Below the pieces are notes generated by a model, which saw only the letters and a program-made list of their open reading frames with translations, was not told the DNA's origin and did not search any database. A DNA stretch of 64,000 nt from Pomphorhynchus laevis (taxonomy: Eukaryota; Acanthocephala; Palaeacanthocephala; Echinorhynchida; Pomphorhynchidae): NCBI GenBank assembly GCA_012934845.2, contig WNNJ02003475.1, positions 1 to 64,000 on the forward strand, read 5' to 3'. Made by a program: the position numbers and the translations under genes. This document shows, one piece after another, positions 34,584 to 47,304 of the stretch; the stretch's first letter is position 1, and every line of letters starts with the position of its first letter.

Positions 34584-34819
34584 AAATTTTCTTCTGCTGC
34601 CTTTCTGACTATACAAACGATACAGTTTGTAAGGAAAGCATTTCTACTTGTGCAAACTGTACGTTGTATCCATCTTTTGTAACAAAAAGACGGAGATTGC
34701 ACTACAGTTGACGGAAACAACCGACAATCTGTCTTTTGAATTTTCTTGACAGGAAACCGGAATCTGCCAGGTTAATAGAATGAATAATTGCATACACGAG
34801 CGAGTATCATCAAAATATT

Positions 34820-35150
34820 GTTATAAAAACTAAGTTACATAATATTATTAAATAATGTTATGTAATTTTTTAAAATCTAATAAAACATTAAAATTATTAA
34901 ATTTATTAAAATTATTATTATTTTAAATTATTATTTAAAATTATTAAAAATTATTAAAATTATTTATGATTTTAAATTATTATTTAAAATTATTAAAAAT
35001 TATTAAAATTATTAAAAATTATTAAAATTATTATTGAAAATTATAAAAAATTAAAATTATTAAAAATTATTATTAAAAATTAAAAATATTTAAAATTATT
35101 AAAAATTATTATTTAAATGTAAATAGTTGAATATGATTAATGATCGTTTA
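34820..35150. repeat. Low-complexity (attaaaatt)n stretch
   Basis: Short A/T-only motifs such as aaattatt are repeated without a fixed unit. No other content is seen. Confidence 0.8.
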
Positions 35151-35156
35151 GTAATG

Positions 35157-35366
35157 TTATTTCGAGAAGCCTGTAAGGCAGATTATGTCACCTAAATAAA
35201 TATTCTGATTATTTAAACTGTTCAAACTGTTTTTATCTAAAAAATTAAAATTAATTAAATGTCCTAACACAAAAGTGTCAGATTGGAATGAATAATTTCC
35301 TGGTTTGGTAAAGGCAAAATCCAGTGCAAAGGAATTATTATTTTTCGGCAACAAGTTTATGCCCAT
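35157..35366 (-). CDS. Unrecognised short open frame (69 aa)
   Basis: It starts MGINLLPKNNNSFALDF and includes SDTFVLGHLINF and IYLGDIICLTGF. The composition looks protein-like rather than random. No signal peptide, membrane segment or known motif is visible. It could be an exon or an element fragment. Confidence 0.3.
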   Translation of the reverse strand: MGINLLPKNNNSFALDFAFTKPGNYSFQSDTFVLGHLINFNFLDKNSLNSLNNQNIYLGDIICLTGFSK

Positions 35367-35719
35367 TTCAAAAATATTGTATTTATTTTAAATTTTATAT
35401 TAAATCATACGATTTAATATAAAATTAAATCGTATGTGGCATTTATTAAATAGCAGCCGAAACATTAAAAAATAATAATTTTCAATTAATTTCGTAAAAT
35501 TGAAAAAACAATTCGATTTATTTGAAAATGCATTTGGGATTGTATTTGTAGCAAATTATATCATAATATGATGATATATAATATCATAATATAATATCAT
35601 AATATAATTACATATATGTAAATTATTACACTTATACATTAAACGATAGATTCGTTAGTTACAAATCAATGGTTAAAATATTTGATATTGACTGCATCAT
35701 TCTATGAGCTTTCAAAGTT

Positions 35720-35969
35720 CTACAATTTGTAGGCTCGTTTGAAAATGAAACTTGAGAGATTTAAGAGATCACGGCTGTTGTTATTTACAAACCCGTCAAT
35801 TGTGTATTTTAATTTCCAATTTGATTTCGCCTTTTCTGTTTGTGTAATATTTACATCTTTTTCTGGTGTTTTTTGTTTTTATTTAAAGCGGGTTTATATT
35901 ACTTACTCCGTTAGGTGCTTTAGTAAACTGTCTAAATCATCAAAATATTCATTTGATTGAACGACACAT
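35720..35969 (-). CDS. Possible two-exon 3' end of a host gene
   Basis: Minus strand: an acceptor (CTTAG) precedes a 63-nt exon (35969-35907) that reads CVVQSNEYFDDLDSLLKHLT plus a split codon, with phase-2 borders. A 44-nt intron with GTAAGT and CACCAG follows (35906-35863). The next exon can be read as EKRCKYYTNRKGEIKLEIK and stops soon after. Short introns of this kind occur in several invertebrate groups. The product is not recognised. Confidence 0.35.
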
Positions 35970-37079
35970 CTAAGTTTATGCTTTGTTTGATGTTAATTCA
36001 GAGCATATTCTTATATTCTTATATTAATAATATAATAATATATAATTAATTTATTCCTATAAGGAATAAATTTAATATTTAATTTGTTATTATTTTCGGC
36101 AATTTTAGGTTAAGTTTTATCTTAATATTAAGTTTTTAAAAGAATAAATCAGTAAACTGTGGTAACACATGCGATATTCAACCAAATATAGCAGGATTGG
36201 AAACATGTCTCATTATTTTTTCGAATAGCTATCGAGTGACTGAAAATCAAACATATGTTTTATTATTTATTTAAAAAAATACCAAATTGTCAAAAATGAT
36301 GTCGTAAACAATTACTAGATGCAACTGCAACTCAATAAAATCATTTTAAAGATCATGTCTTTAAAACTTATTTATTATCGTAAAATTCTTCGTTTAAAGA
36401 ATAAAGGAACATTTAACTTTAATTTATTAAATTAATAAAAATATTATTATAAATAATACTTTAATTTTGTACATAAAATTCAAGTTAAACGAATATTTTT
36501 ATTTGTATTTTACAACTTATAAAATGTTATTTTAATTTAAAAATTAATTTTATTATTCTCTTTTAGTCGAAGTTTCGTACAATGCTTTCAGGAAAACGAA
36601 TACTAATATTTATGATCTAAATATTAACGTAATTGCTGCTTAAATAAAAATCTAAATTCTCTTTGTATTAGAATTTATTACAAATATCAAATATGTTGTA
36701 GCTCAGGAAATATTATGCAAATGCCTGCTCCAAAAGCCTTTTTAGAATTTAAAAGGAAACAAGTTTTACGTAGATACGTTCCTTCCGTATCGATGTTGTA
36801 GCCCAGGATATATCAAACGTGAAAATAAATCAATGCAATACCTAAAGAATTACATATCATCATGTTACGCAACTATATAACTATTGGATGAAACATTAAG
36901 TGCACATAAATGAACATTATTTAACAAAATTTATAAATAGCACACGTCAGAACAAAAACTTTCCGTTAAAGAACACAAAGGTTTTAACGAAAAATGACAT
37001 TGTTGAATGTCTAAGTGTATAGTTACTAAGAGAGTTTTGAATAATCAACATTCAGAATGATTCTATCATCATGCGAACA

Positions 37080-37206
37080 GATTCTATCCATTTGCAAAAC
37101 GTGTAGAACGCAGAACATACTCGCAACAAACAGTCGCTAGTTTTTATCCATTTGTATAAAGTGTAGAACGCAGAAAATACTTGCAGCAAACAGTCGCTAG
37201 TTTTGA
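37080..37206. repeat. 63-bp tandem duplication
   Basis: The block attctatccatttgcaaaac ... cagtcgctagt is followed by a second copy with a few substitutions. It lies just before the LINE-A fragment. Confidence 0.8.
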
Positions 37207-37224
37207 AACATATATTCGTATAGC

Positions 37225-38215
37225 TTGATATACTGTTGAATATGGCAAAAAGATTGGGTGAAGTGCATCGGTTTTGTCAAGAGAACAGTTATCAACTCGC
37301 TGTGGCTGTTTTTCCTGATTTTTCCGCTGCATTTGACCGCATATCCATTCCCTTTATTATCTCTTCTCTCAGGTTTCTCGGGTTGCCTTTGAGAATTGTT
37401 AATAGGGTGGAGATACTGCCGTACACCAAGCGATTTTAAAATGATGATGACCCTGATGTGCGTCAGTTCTATTCTATTACGGGTGTGCATCAAGGCTCCC
37501 CTCGCTCCTATCTTATATTTTGCTGCCTCCATCAATCTATTCAAAATATTTAAACGTGATCAACGTCTAGTGGTGCACGCTGATGACACCACAGCTCTGT
37601 TCACTGGACGCAGGTGCAAAGACGTAGTCTCGGACATCAGCCGTTTCTTTTTAAGATTAAAAGACCAGTTAGTTGTCCAAGTCCAGCCTTGTTTTAAACT
37701 CTGCTAAATCGCAGGTGATCGTCTTTCATGGCACCCCTGTAACGAAGCAAAAACTTAAGAGACTGGCACTATCTGCACTCTCCTCCATTTTTGCCTCTGG
37801 AACAATCCTCACCTTCACAAGTCGAGTAAAATAACTGGGTTTCACCGTTTCGATGAACTGGTCGGCGAAAGCTGACGTGGATAGACTCAAACGTATCCTG
37901 AAGAGAGCTAGGTGGGCTCTGAAACGGGCCCGGCATTTGTCGTTGAAAGGGATAACCCAGGTGCATTTCTGGGGCACTTAAGCTATCTCGGGATTACTCT
38001 TCTTTTCAAGAGGACGTCCACCAGAGCGAAGGCTAAGGTTTCTTAAGCTCCTCGTCTCGCGTTTACCCATCATAGTCCGCGCCGATTGGACTCTTCGGTG
38101 GTGAAAGACCCCGGATGGTTCAGTCGGAAGGCAACGTGTTGGATGGGTTGGGGGAGGCTCAGATTCCACTGGATTTGAGGCCGTAATTGGAATCGGAGAC
38201 AATTGCAGAATTGAA
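37225..38215 (+). mobile_element. LINE-A copy 2, 5'-truncated
   Basis: It is the same family as 13-14.9 kb. LGEVHRFCQENSYQLAVAVF, FSAAFDRISIPF, GLPLRIVNRVEI and VHADDTTALFTGRRCKD are readable, then a shared C-terminal tail ending near 38215. It starts within RT, so the endonuclease part is missing. Several frame changes are present. Confidence 0.78.
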
Positions 38216-38269
38216 GATGAATTTAAGAAGAGAGAATTTATTTCTGTTTTTGACTGAACTATCATTTTC

Positions 38270-40900
38270 TCAATTTATCTTTTTGTATTAATAAAATCTT
38301 ATTATTATAAAAAGATTAATAACTATATGAACGTGATATGTATTCGTTCGACTTCTGAACCTGAATATTAAATTTTTGGCAATTGATGACAATTGCTAAA
38401 ATTGTCATCAATAATCATTAGTCATAAATAGATCGCATCAGTAAACAAACTAGCAAAATTTATCATAAAATGTGATGTTAAAAATAATTTTATATTTGAA
38501 ATGACTACAACATTAGCACAAATTTATTCCTAATAGTAAAATATTAGCAAATTAATATTTAATAATAAAATATTAATGTATAAAATGAATAATTTATTTA
38601 ATTATAGAGTAGTAAATGTTTTTATTTAAAATTTATCTAATATTTATAAAATATGTGTAATAATTCAATAATTTAATTATAATTCAATCACTAATCAAAT
38701 CAATAATTTAATACAAACGCTTAAACGCTTTCCTACAGAATATCAACAAATTACGGTTGGTCGTGTGATATTTCACGTTTTTCCTTAAAATATCTGTATT
38801 TTAGAATACAGATAAGTATTAAAGTAAGAAATTACTTTAATACTTATCTGTATTAAAGATACAGATATATTTTTTAATAAAAATATGATACAGATATCTT
38901 ATTTGTCTTTAAAGTAAGAATTTTAAAAATTCTTACTTTAAATAAATCTAAATTATAGAAAATTTTAAAATTAAAATATTTATTTTTAAATCTATAGTAC
39001 AAAATGCGTAAAATCAGTTAATTAATCTAATTTGCAAAAATATATTTAATTTATTTTAAATATGAACTGTTTTAAAGCTTTTTCTATTTTTAGTGAGTCC
39101 TATTTTAAATTATAGAAAATCTAAAAACAATTTTTAATTTTATTATTTAATTATTAAATTTTGATTTAGCATTATTATGTTTTGTTTATTTTATATTTAT
39201 ATTAAATACGTAGACTCGGTTAGCTGATTTAATCGGTATAAACGTTTTTATAACTCACTTGATTATATCAATTCCTCTATTTTTATCTTAACGAATACGT
39301 TGTAATTTAACTTATTGGTCAAGAGTAATATCACTTTATAATTTATCTCCATCTTGTTTAAGATAATCGTTTTAATTTTGAAATAATTTTTATTTATATG
39401 GAATTATTATATTGTAGTTATTTATATTATCTAATTCATTTGTTTAAGAATGATTAGTAAATACTGGTAAATGATGTCATGGGTCTTTTAAATATGTAAT
39501 TTGTGTTAATCATAATAAAATTTATTACAGACTTTGATTAAATGTGTTTTCGGCTATGTTCATAAAAACAATTTCATCAAAATCTTCCAGATCTGAAAAT
39601 TGTCTGATCAGGAAGAATTCATTAATTTAAGAAAGTGAATGTCATAACGAAATGTAATGTTTATTAATGTGAAACAATTAGTCATATCATTTTTATTAGC
39701 TTTAAATATAAGACAATTGACATGTTACGCTTCAATTTCTACATCTTTGATATAGTCAAAAAATACTTAATTTATTTGTAGCACCGTTTATTTCAATTCA
39801 CCGAACACTACCAACCGTACCTTATATTAAAATAAGTGTCATTCTATTTAAAGGATTTATATGATTTACAGTCTCAAATGGTAATTAGTGATTCTTCTGA
39901 ATGTAATGAATTTTCTATGTCGTTACGGCATACGATGTTTATGTTGTAAAGACATACAAGTAAAGTAAAAGAGTTATTATATCTAGATTGGATTTCGAAT
40001 TTTATTGACTAAATGTAATAAACTATATGAACTATATTACTTCGGAATTATACGAACTTCGCTACATATTAAATGTACGACTTGAAATTGGGACGACTTC
40101 AAATGTTTAACGAATAAATTTATACAAATTCACTTCGAAATGTATTGATTTCGATGATCTACAAAGAGTTTATGAAACTTCGATATGTTAAACATACCGA
40201 AGAAATGTTCAACATATCGAACATATCGAATAGAAATCTAAAACAAAAACAAAATATAAGCTAAATATAATTGGAAAATACAGAGTCTTAGGATTGCAAA
40301 GCATAAGAAGTACTTGCATGATATAGATGACATAGTTGTTGGTCACATTATAGTTGTTAGTTGTTTGTTAATTAAGCTTTACTTTGACATTGAAATATTG
40401 TTTAAAATAAAAAAATTTGGGATAGCATTCGGTTAGATAAACCAAGTTTTTGTTTATTATTTGTCTTTTTTTTATCACCTGCTCGATATTTGTAGTGACG
40501 TATTTAAACAATCAACTTATAATTGTGGAATTAAATTCTTTACAATTTAAAATTAAATTATATAATATTTAAATCATTAGTATAACGTTTATAACTTTTA
40601 ACTCTTAACATCATTTCTTATGTTGCATGTACTACACGAAATTTTGATACTTCAGAATATTGTGGTAAAGGCAAAAAATGATTAGAAAAAGTCTCCACAA
40701 TTGACATGACGTCATCTATTACTACATTATTTGATGTTACGATGCTCGATATCAAATTAGAAGATTCGCGGTAAGAACCGAGAAACTTAAAAAGTTTATT
40801 CGATCCCTATGTTTGATTTTTTAAAGATGTGGCTAGTTTTCTGAGAATGTACGACTACCATTTATAGTAGCCGACTGCCATTTACGCTCTTTTTTCTCAC
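38270..40900. other. AT-rich DNA with short hairpins
   Basis: No gene is recognised. A hairpin lies at about 38795-38850 (acttatctgtatt / aatacagataagt), with a related one close after it. The rest is A/T-rich. Confidence 0.5.
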
Positions 40901-40949
40901 GAAAAGAGCGTCACGTAGACTTATCGCATCGCTGACTTCCTTATCTAGC

Positions 40950-42245
40950 CACATTGACAAGCTTCTAATTACTTCTAATTACGGCTGATTACAGGGCTGC
41001 AGTATTTAAATCCTATAAGCAAATTGCTCTTCATGAATTTCCACTGAGATTAACTTCATAGAAATATGGTTCTGACTACGAAATCGTGGATAGGAAAGAG
41101 TGAATCAGATTAAAGTCAGATATACGTATATCCAGCACCTGAACTAATGTGGAGGATAGACCTTTTAGTAACAAGATAACAATCATCCCCTGGTGATCGC
41201 TACGACCAATTTGAGGATCAAGTTTTATATTCTGGACTAGATCGCTGTACATCGACATACACAAATCTAATATCGAGGAGTGTAAACCGCAGTACCTAGT
41301 GAAATCACTAACATGTTAAATGAGATTGAGTAGGACAAAAGTATCAAATAAACTAATAGAATCTTCGTCACAACCATTATTATGGTAAATTTGGTCCCAG
41401 TCCACATCAGGCATGTTAAAGTCGCATAGAGCTTTGCGTTTCAACACGCTACAAATTGTTAAGACTTGGAAACGTGGGGTACGGAAGAAAATGCTATTGC
41501 AGAGAGTAGATTGGATAAAACCTGATATAGTAACTCACAGATATTCACAGCGATCCGTCAGTCCCGAAGAAGATTCAACAAAGTTCATTAACAGTGGGTA
41601 TTTAACATATACAATTACTCCATCACCCTTGGAAGTATCCCGATCAGCACGTCCAAGCGAATAACCATTAATACTGACTTCGTTATCCAAAACATCTACA
41701 TTGAGTCAGGTTTCAGTCATTGCTATAATACCAAGTTGTGATTAGTTAACGAGCAAGCATAATTCATCAAGCTTATGGGTAAGCTTAAAATATTTGTGTA
41801 CATGATAGAAATCATGTGATGTACAGAATGAACCGATGATGTACATGCGGAATGATAGTGTGTTTTCTTGATTTGGCAATACAGGCTTCTCTACAGAAAC
41901 TATACTTTGACTAGAGTGGCGAAGAGGCACAACAGTATTGAACTCGAGCAACTTTGCTATGAAAATACTCGAAACAGAGTAGATGCTGTGCGCCGCACTT
42001 CCTGAAAATTTTAGATAGTGATATTATCTCCTCCTTCAAATGTATGCCTATTAAGTCATTTTGTGCTTCCTTCAATTTATTTCTAACGTCAAACGATAGG
42101 TCTTTCAGTAGATTCAAACGAGAACCTTTTAAGGCGGATGAGTGCTTTAAAATGAGACTACATACAGCAGCACGGCTTATCAGCAAGGTATTATCTAACA
42201 CGACTTTACAGAAGTGATGGTTTTGCCCACCCTTTTTTTCCATTT
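40950..42245 (-). mobile_element. CR1/Jockey-like LINE endonuclease fragment
   Basis: Broken minus-strand frames read LGIIAMTET near 41.72 kb, then SINGYSLGRADRD, GVIVYVKYPL, a CDFNMPDVDWDQIY block (about 41.40 kb), TRYCGLHSSILDLCMSMYSD and IGRSDHQGMIVIL (about 41.19 kb). This is the order of an APE endonuclease of CR1/Jockey-type LINEs. An upstream frame (41911-42243) may be ORF1-linker. RT is absent. Confidence 0.7.
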
Positions 42246-42829
42246 CCTAATCTAAAAGATTAAGAGCTCGAATTTCCTTGTTCTGGAGAGGAAAGAAACT
42301 TGACAGGTGATATAGAATTTGTTTAAGTGAATTGAAGTTGTGATCTATGCGAACGAGGCTGGAGTGACTCGGATTCAACCAAATATGCTATTTGAAAACT
42401 GCAAGAACGATCGTATTTTTCTACTCTTCAAACCTCGAAGTGATATCGAACGATTGATTGTCATAGGAGTCATAGTAACCGAAGCCTCATTATCCGAGTA
42501 TGTTGAACAGTAATTGGTCGCGAGTGGATTACTAGAATGAGCTATTGCGATATCACCTATAGCAAACGTCGAATCACGTATTTTACCTTTATTAGCGACC
42601 GTATTGGATATTCTAAAAGGTGAAGTGTCGCTATATTAAGAGGGTACAAATGTATTGTTGTAATCATGACTAGAGTGGATTACGAGTGTAGTTGAGTAGA
42701 ACTTGATCTTTAATGAAAATCTGATATGCAATGTGACCACTGGCTAAGTTGAAACAATTGAGGTTTTACACTGCTAGGATTGCTTAGAATGTTTAAATAA
42801 GTAATCAAACTTGATGTAATTTTAAATAG

Positions 42830-42975
42830 ATTATACCGATCCATTATTGATAAATAATTATTGGAGCTGGACCTCAAGATTATTAGAAAATTACCTGGTA
42901 ATTTTCTGAAGATACTAAGGGTAGTTAGCGAAATATTAAAAGTAATTACGTATTTTATTTGATCCAGCTCCAATA
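42830..42975. mobile_element. Foldback MITE-like element, copy 3
   Basis: Arms ataattattggagctggacc and tttgatccagctccaataac match the copies at 16.9 and 31.2 kb. The inner aattaccaggtaatt-like hairpin is also present. Confidence 0.62.
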
Positions 42976-43479
42976 ACTACAAACTTGTTGTAGTCAAAGA
43001 GAAAACAATTTTGTTGTTTGCGGTACACTGTTTATCTGAAACGCTTGATGATAGAAAGGAACTGTTTGATAGTGGAGTGTCTTTTGTGTCTTTGGTGCTC
43101 GTTGATTCGAAACTCCTTGGTTTCGTTGGTGCTCGTTGATCCGTAATGTACTGCACAACAAAAACCGTACATGAAGTGTCTATTAGCTTAACAATGATAG
43201 ACTATCTGAAGGAATTGTGACAGAAATTTCCATTTATTAATATTTTAAATTGTATTTAAAGTATAAACTCTTAAAATAAATAATTTATTATAAAACAATT
43301 TATTATAAAACAATTTATTATACAAAAACAATTTATTATAAAACAATTTATTATAAAATAATTTATTATAAAACAATTTATTATAAAACAATTTATTATA
43401 GAATTATAAAATTAATTTGACTAATGTAGGTGTATGAATTATTTGCAATCTAATGATGAATCAAATTAATTAATTTAAA

Positions 43480-45460
43480 TTGATTTTTACACCAAAAATT
43501 TAAGATGAGGATTAAAACAAAAAATTTGATAACAAAATTTAATAATATAACAAAAATTTGATATAAACTTGATATAGGAAATATTAAATTTGAATAAATG
43601 CGGGTCGTCTTGCCATTTCAATTTTGATCATTTAACATTGACCCCGAGCACCTTCCGTTTCCATGATTAATAAAGTTATTTATTAACTTTAAATTAACGT
43701 TTTTAATGAGTAATTATCTCGTAATGTAAGTTAAAATAAATCTCTACAATAAATGTTGTATTCTGTATTTAATAAATACTGCTTTTACGCATTTTTAAAA
43801 TCATTTTCATGTGCATATTAGATCGACAAGAGTGACATGTTAAAACTTATATCGGACTTACATTTGGTAAGAATCAGAAGAAATAATCATCAGGTAGGCA
43901 TTTCACATTATTGTATTTTCATTCAGTTTATCAAACATTAAAGGAAATTGAGATCGGAAGGCGTATAAATAAAATACGAAAAAACGTAGAAGACATTGAA
44001 GTTAAAAATAAATTGCGTCATTTGCTTATATTTTGGAGGCGGGATATATTAAACAAATTACCCAATCGTAAGAAAATATGTGGAACGGGGACTAACATTT
44101 TAAATGGCCCACAAAAGGGTATGTTGAAAATTTTTATGATAACATAAATCTTATTAGTTAGATAATTATGAAATTAATTTTTAATTAATTATTTAAAATT
44201 ATTTAAATATTTATGTGATAATGTTTAAGCTAAAACTGTAATTTTATGAATAAAATGCTTTTTGTTGGAATATAATATTCCAACATATTTGAAATTTAAT
44301 ATTATAATTATATTAAAATTATAAATATTAATAAAGTTATTTATTAACTTTAAGTTTATAAAAATTCATTATATAATTTTAACATGAGTAATTATCTCAT
44401 GTAAGTTAAAATCTCTTAAATTTGTATGTATTTAATAAATACTGCTTTTACGCATTTTTAAAATCAATCTATAAATGAAAAATATTGAATTTATTAATTT
44501 AAATTAACATTAATTTGAAATTTAATAATTAATTTAATTATAATTTTAAAATTATAATATTAAATTGAATATTGCCATTTCAATTTTGATCATTTAACAT
44601 TGACCCCGAGCACCTTCCGTTTCCATGATTAATAAAGTTATTTATTAACTTTAAATTTATAAATTATAAAAATTCATTAAATCAGTGATTTTAACGTTTT
44701 TAATGAGTAATTATCTCGTAATGTAAGTTAAAATAAATCTCTACAATAAATGTTGTATTCTGTATTTAATAAATACTGCTTTTACGCATTTTTAAAATCA
44801 ATCTATAAATGAAAAATATTGATTTTTAATTTAAAAATTTAATTAATATAAATTAATTTAATTAATTTAAATTAATTGCATTAATTTAAATTGATTTTTA
44901 CACCAAAAATTTAAGATGAGGATTAAAACAAAAAATTTGATAACAAAATTTAATAATATAACAAAAATTTGATATAAACTTGATATAGGAAATATTAAAT
45001 TTGAATAAATGCGGGTCGTCTTGCCATTTCAATTTTGATCATTTAACATTGACCCCGAGCACCTTCCGTTTCCATGATTAATAAAGTTATTTATTAACTT
45101 TAAATTTATAAATTATAAAAATTCATTAAATCAGTGATTTTAACGTTTTTAATGAGTAATTATCTCGTAATGTAAGTTAAAATAAATCTCTACAATAAAT
45201 GTTGTATTCTGTATTTAATAAATACTGCTTTTACGCATTTTTAAAATCAATCTATAAATGAAAAATATTGATTTTTAATTTAAAAATTTAATTAATATAA
45301 ATTAATTTAATTAATTTAAATTAATTGCATTAATTTAAATTGATTTTTACACCAAAAATTTAAGATGAGGATTAAAACAAAAAATTTGATAACAAAATTT
45401 AATAATATAACAAAAATTTGATATAAACTTGATATAGGAAATATTAAATTTGAATATAAA
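43480..45460 (+). repeat. 448-bp tandem repeat array interrupted by an exon-bearing segment
   Basis: The marker gaccccgagcaccttccg occurs near 43640, 44602 and 45050; the last two spacings define a 448-bp unit. Between the first and second copies lies the segment with the LW-domain exon. Part of the unit also occurs at about 31540-31675. No coding sequence is seen in the unit. Confidence 0.82.
43927..44118 (+). CDS. LW-domain exon (TFIIS N-terminal-like; possibly Mediator MED26), copy 1
   Basis: A 192-nt exon between TTCATTCAG and GGTATGT, phase 1 at both borders. It encodes YQTLKEIEIGRRINKIRKN followed by VKNKLRHLLIFWRRDIL. The L-E-IG--IN-+RK----V----+-L---W+-+I pattern is that of the LW/TFIIS N-terminal domain found in TFIIS, elongin A, IWS1 and MED26. 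That domain binds transcription elongation factors in the nucleus. MED26 is preferred because a minus-strand region downstream of copy 2 has an LPY-containing acidic end reminiscent of the MED26 C-terminus. The assignment to the domain is firmer than to the gene. Confidence 0.55.
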
Positions 45461-45685
45461 GTGTGAATGTAAAATATAATATGCAAAAATATAATATTTA
45501 AAACAAAATTAAATTTTATCAAGAATTAAATGTTATCTAGGCCGCCAAGCGAAAATGATGATTAAGTTGATTTACTTTGTTCTTAAAGTAAAAATGAGAA
45601 TGATAGTTAAACAAATTACATATAAAGTTTATGTTGATTGTAAACTACTAACAATAATATTGACAACCGATGAATTCAATATCGT

Positions 45686-46110
45686 TTAACTGTTATCATC
45701 AAAATACGACTGCGCTTTTTCAAAAAAGTCCGTTAAATTTTGGTCTTCGTCGTATGTATAGTTGAATGTATATGGAAGAACTTTTAAATCCCGGAATATA
45801 TTTACGGCGTTTGTCGAATCTTCAACAAATGTATTCATTTTCGGTGTTAAACCATCGTTCCCGTCTTTTTTGTTAAAATTATCTGGATTATAAAAATCGG
45901 AAGATAAAGTGGGCTTGACATAATCCATTTCGGTAAATTTGAAATGACCAGGATTCTTTTGATGCCGTATTCGCCCGGTTCCTTAATTTTTAAAGCATTC
46001 ACATCTCTATTAATTACCTGTTCATTGATAGACTTTAAGTAAATATATTAAATGTCGAACAGTTCATCCAAATAGGAACCACATTCAAGTGTAACGTCTC
46101 ATATATTTAA
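45686..46110 (-). pseudogene. Acidic coding-like region, possible 3' part of the LW-domain gene
   Basis: An 80-codon frame (45686-45928) contains MDYVKPTLSSDF, DLKVLPYTFNYTYDED and an acidic FFEKAQSYFDDNS end. Directly upstream another frame reads YIYLKSINEQVINRDV and KIKEPGEYGIKR, changing frame near AAAA at about 45.95 kb. A TAA follows an upstream SYLDELFDI. Either introns or errors are unresolved, or the 3' end is decayed. The link to the LW exon rests on strand, order and the LPY motif only. Confidence 0.35.
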
Positions 46111-46463
46111 TGCTTCAAATTTTAAATAATAACAGTAAGATGTTTACAAAAGACAAATTGGGTTCTGAAATAGCCTAACTAACGCAGATTAAAGATTTTG
46201 TAAATGAAAATTTTTTAAATTACTTTTAAATATCGTTAATGCAGGTTTATAGCATTCGTATTATTTAGATGTAAAACATAAACTTGATACTTACATTATA
46301 CTTACATTACAAACGATTAAGCTTTTATTTGCACGATATATACACAATATCACAGAATAAATTACTAATTACTTTCCACCTGCCGAGTTGCAATTTACTG
46401 TAATAAATCAACCTTCATTATTATTTAATCTCAATTAATTATTTTGATTTATCAGTCTTTTAT

Positions 46464-46837
46464 ATATTATTCTCTTTTTAATTCTGTATAAATACAAAAT
46501 AGTTTTTGTTTTTTATACTGCAGCTATCATCTACTATGTGCTAATCGCTTAATTCAAATTAAAATTTACAATTGTTAATCAATAATCATATTAGAAGTTC
46601 AGGTATGGACATGAAATTGTCAGTGAGTCAATTATACAAAACAAAAAAGTATATTATTCTCTTTTTAATTCTGTATAAATACAAAATAGTTTTTGTTTTT
46701 TATACTGCAGCTATCATCTACTATGTGCTAATCGCTTAATTCAAATTAAAATTTACAATTGTTAATCAATAATCATATTAGAAGTTCAGGTATGGACATG
46801 AAATTGTCAGTGAGTCAATTATACAAAACAAAAAAGT
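46464..46837. repeat. 187-bp perfect-looking tandem duplication
   Basis: Atattattctctttttaatt recurs at 46651, and the whole 187-bp unit is repeated with no difference I can see. It lies between the inverted-duplication arms, in the presumed intron. Confidence 0.9.
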
Positions 46838-47112
46838 GAAAAAAGAAAAATGAACAGTTTCACTTTTCAGGGAAAAGTGAAACTAAACTCGAAATTGTTA
46901 CCATTGAATCGGTTTCAATGATTTTACGACATTTAGATAGCTCCTTCTCTATCGTGTTCAGTAAATCAAAAACAGTTCAGTTCATAAAATTACAGTTTTA
47001 GCTTAAACATTATCACATAAATATTTAAATAATTTTAAATAATTAATTAAAAATTAATTTCATAATTATCTAACTAATAAGATTTATGTTATCATAAAAA
47101 TTTTCAACATAC

Positions 47113-47304
47113 CCTTTTGTGGGCCATTTAAAATGTTAGTCCCCGTTCCACATATTTTCTTACGATTGGGTAATTTGTTTAATATATCCCGCCTCCAAAA
47201 TATAAGCAAATGACGCAATTTATTTTTAACTTCAATGTCTTCTACGTTTTTTCGTATTTTATTTATACGCCTTCCGATCTCAATTTCCTTTAATGTTTGA
47301 TAAA
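47113..47304 (-). CDS. LW-domain exon, copy 2 (inverted)
   Basis: Identical in translation to the exon at 43927-44118, with the same splice borders, on the opposite strand. This copy is followed downstream on the same strand by the acidic region at 45.7-46.1 kb. It is therefore the better candidate for the working gene; copy 1 would then be a duplicate. Confidence 0.55.

Larger units (their letters stand above)
34071..34810 (-). repeat. Two tandem 370-bp units carrying permuted hammerhead strands
   Basis: Unit starts at 34071 and 34441 share tttggtcggcttcat..; the two copies are more than 90 percent alike by eye. The frames on the minus strand are shadows of the repeat, not genes. Unit length and ribozyme strands resemble retrozymes, short non-coding tandem retroelements known in animals. 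Confidence 0.85.

Noticed and set aside
34141-34720. Overlapping 60-100-codon frames in the 34-kb units as genes
   Set aside because: They occur on both strands of a tandem non-coding repeat and contain the ribozyme strands. There is no domain and no start context.
36565-36630. Additional repeated-unit exon after TCTTTTAG at about 36566
   Set aside because: YNAF and IYDLNINV text is similar, but the length and phase do not fit and no GTAAGT donor follows.
43700-45190. Splice donor-like taatgtaagt in each 448-bp unit as an exon border
   Set aside because: It is repeated identically in every unit of a non-coding array with no open frame upstream; it is part of the repeat.
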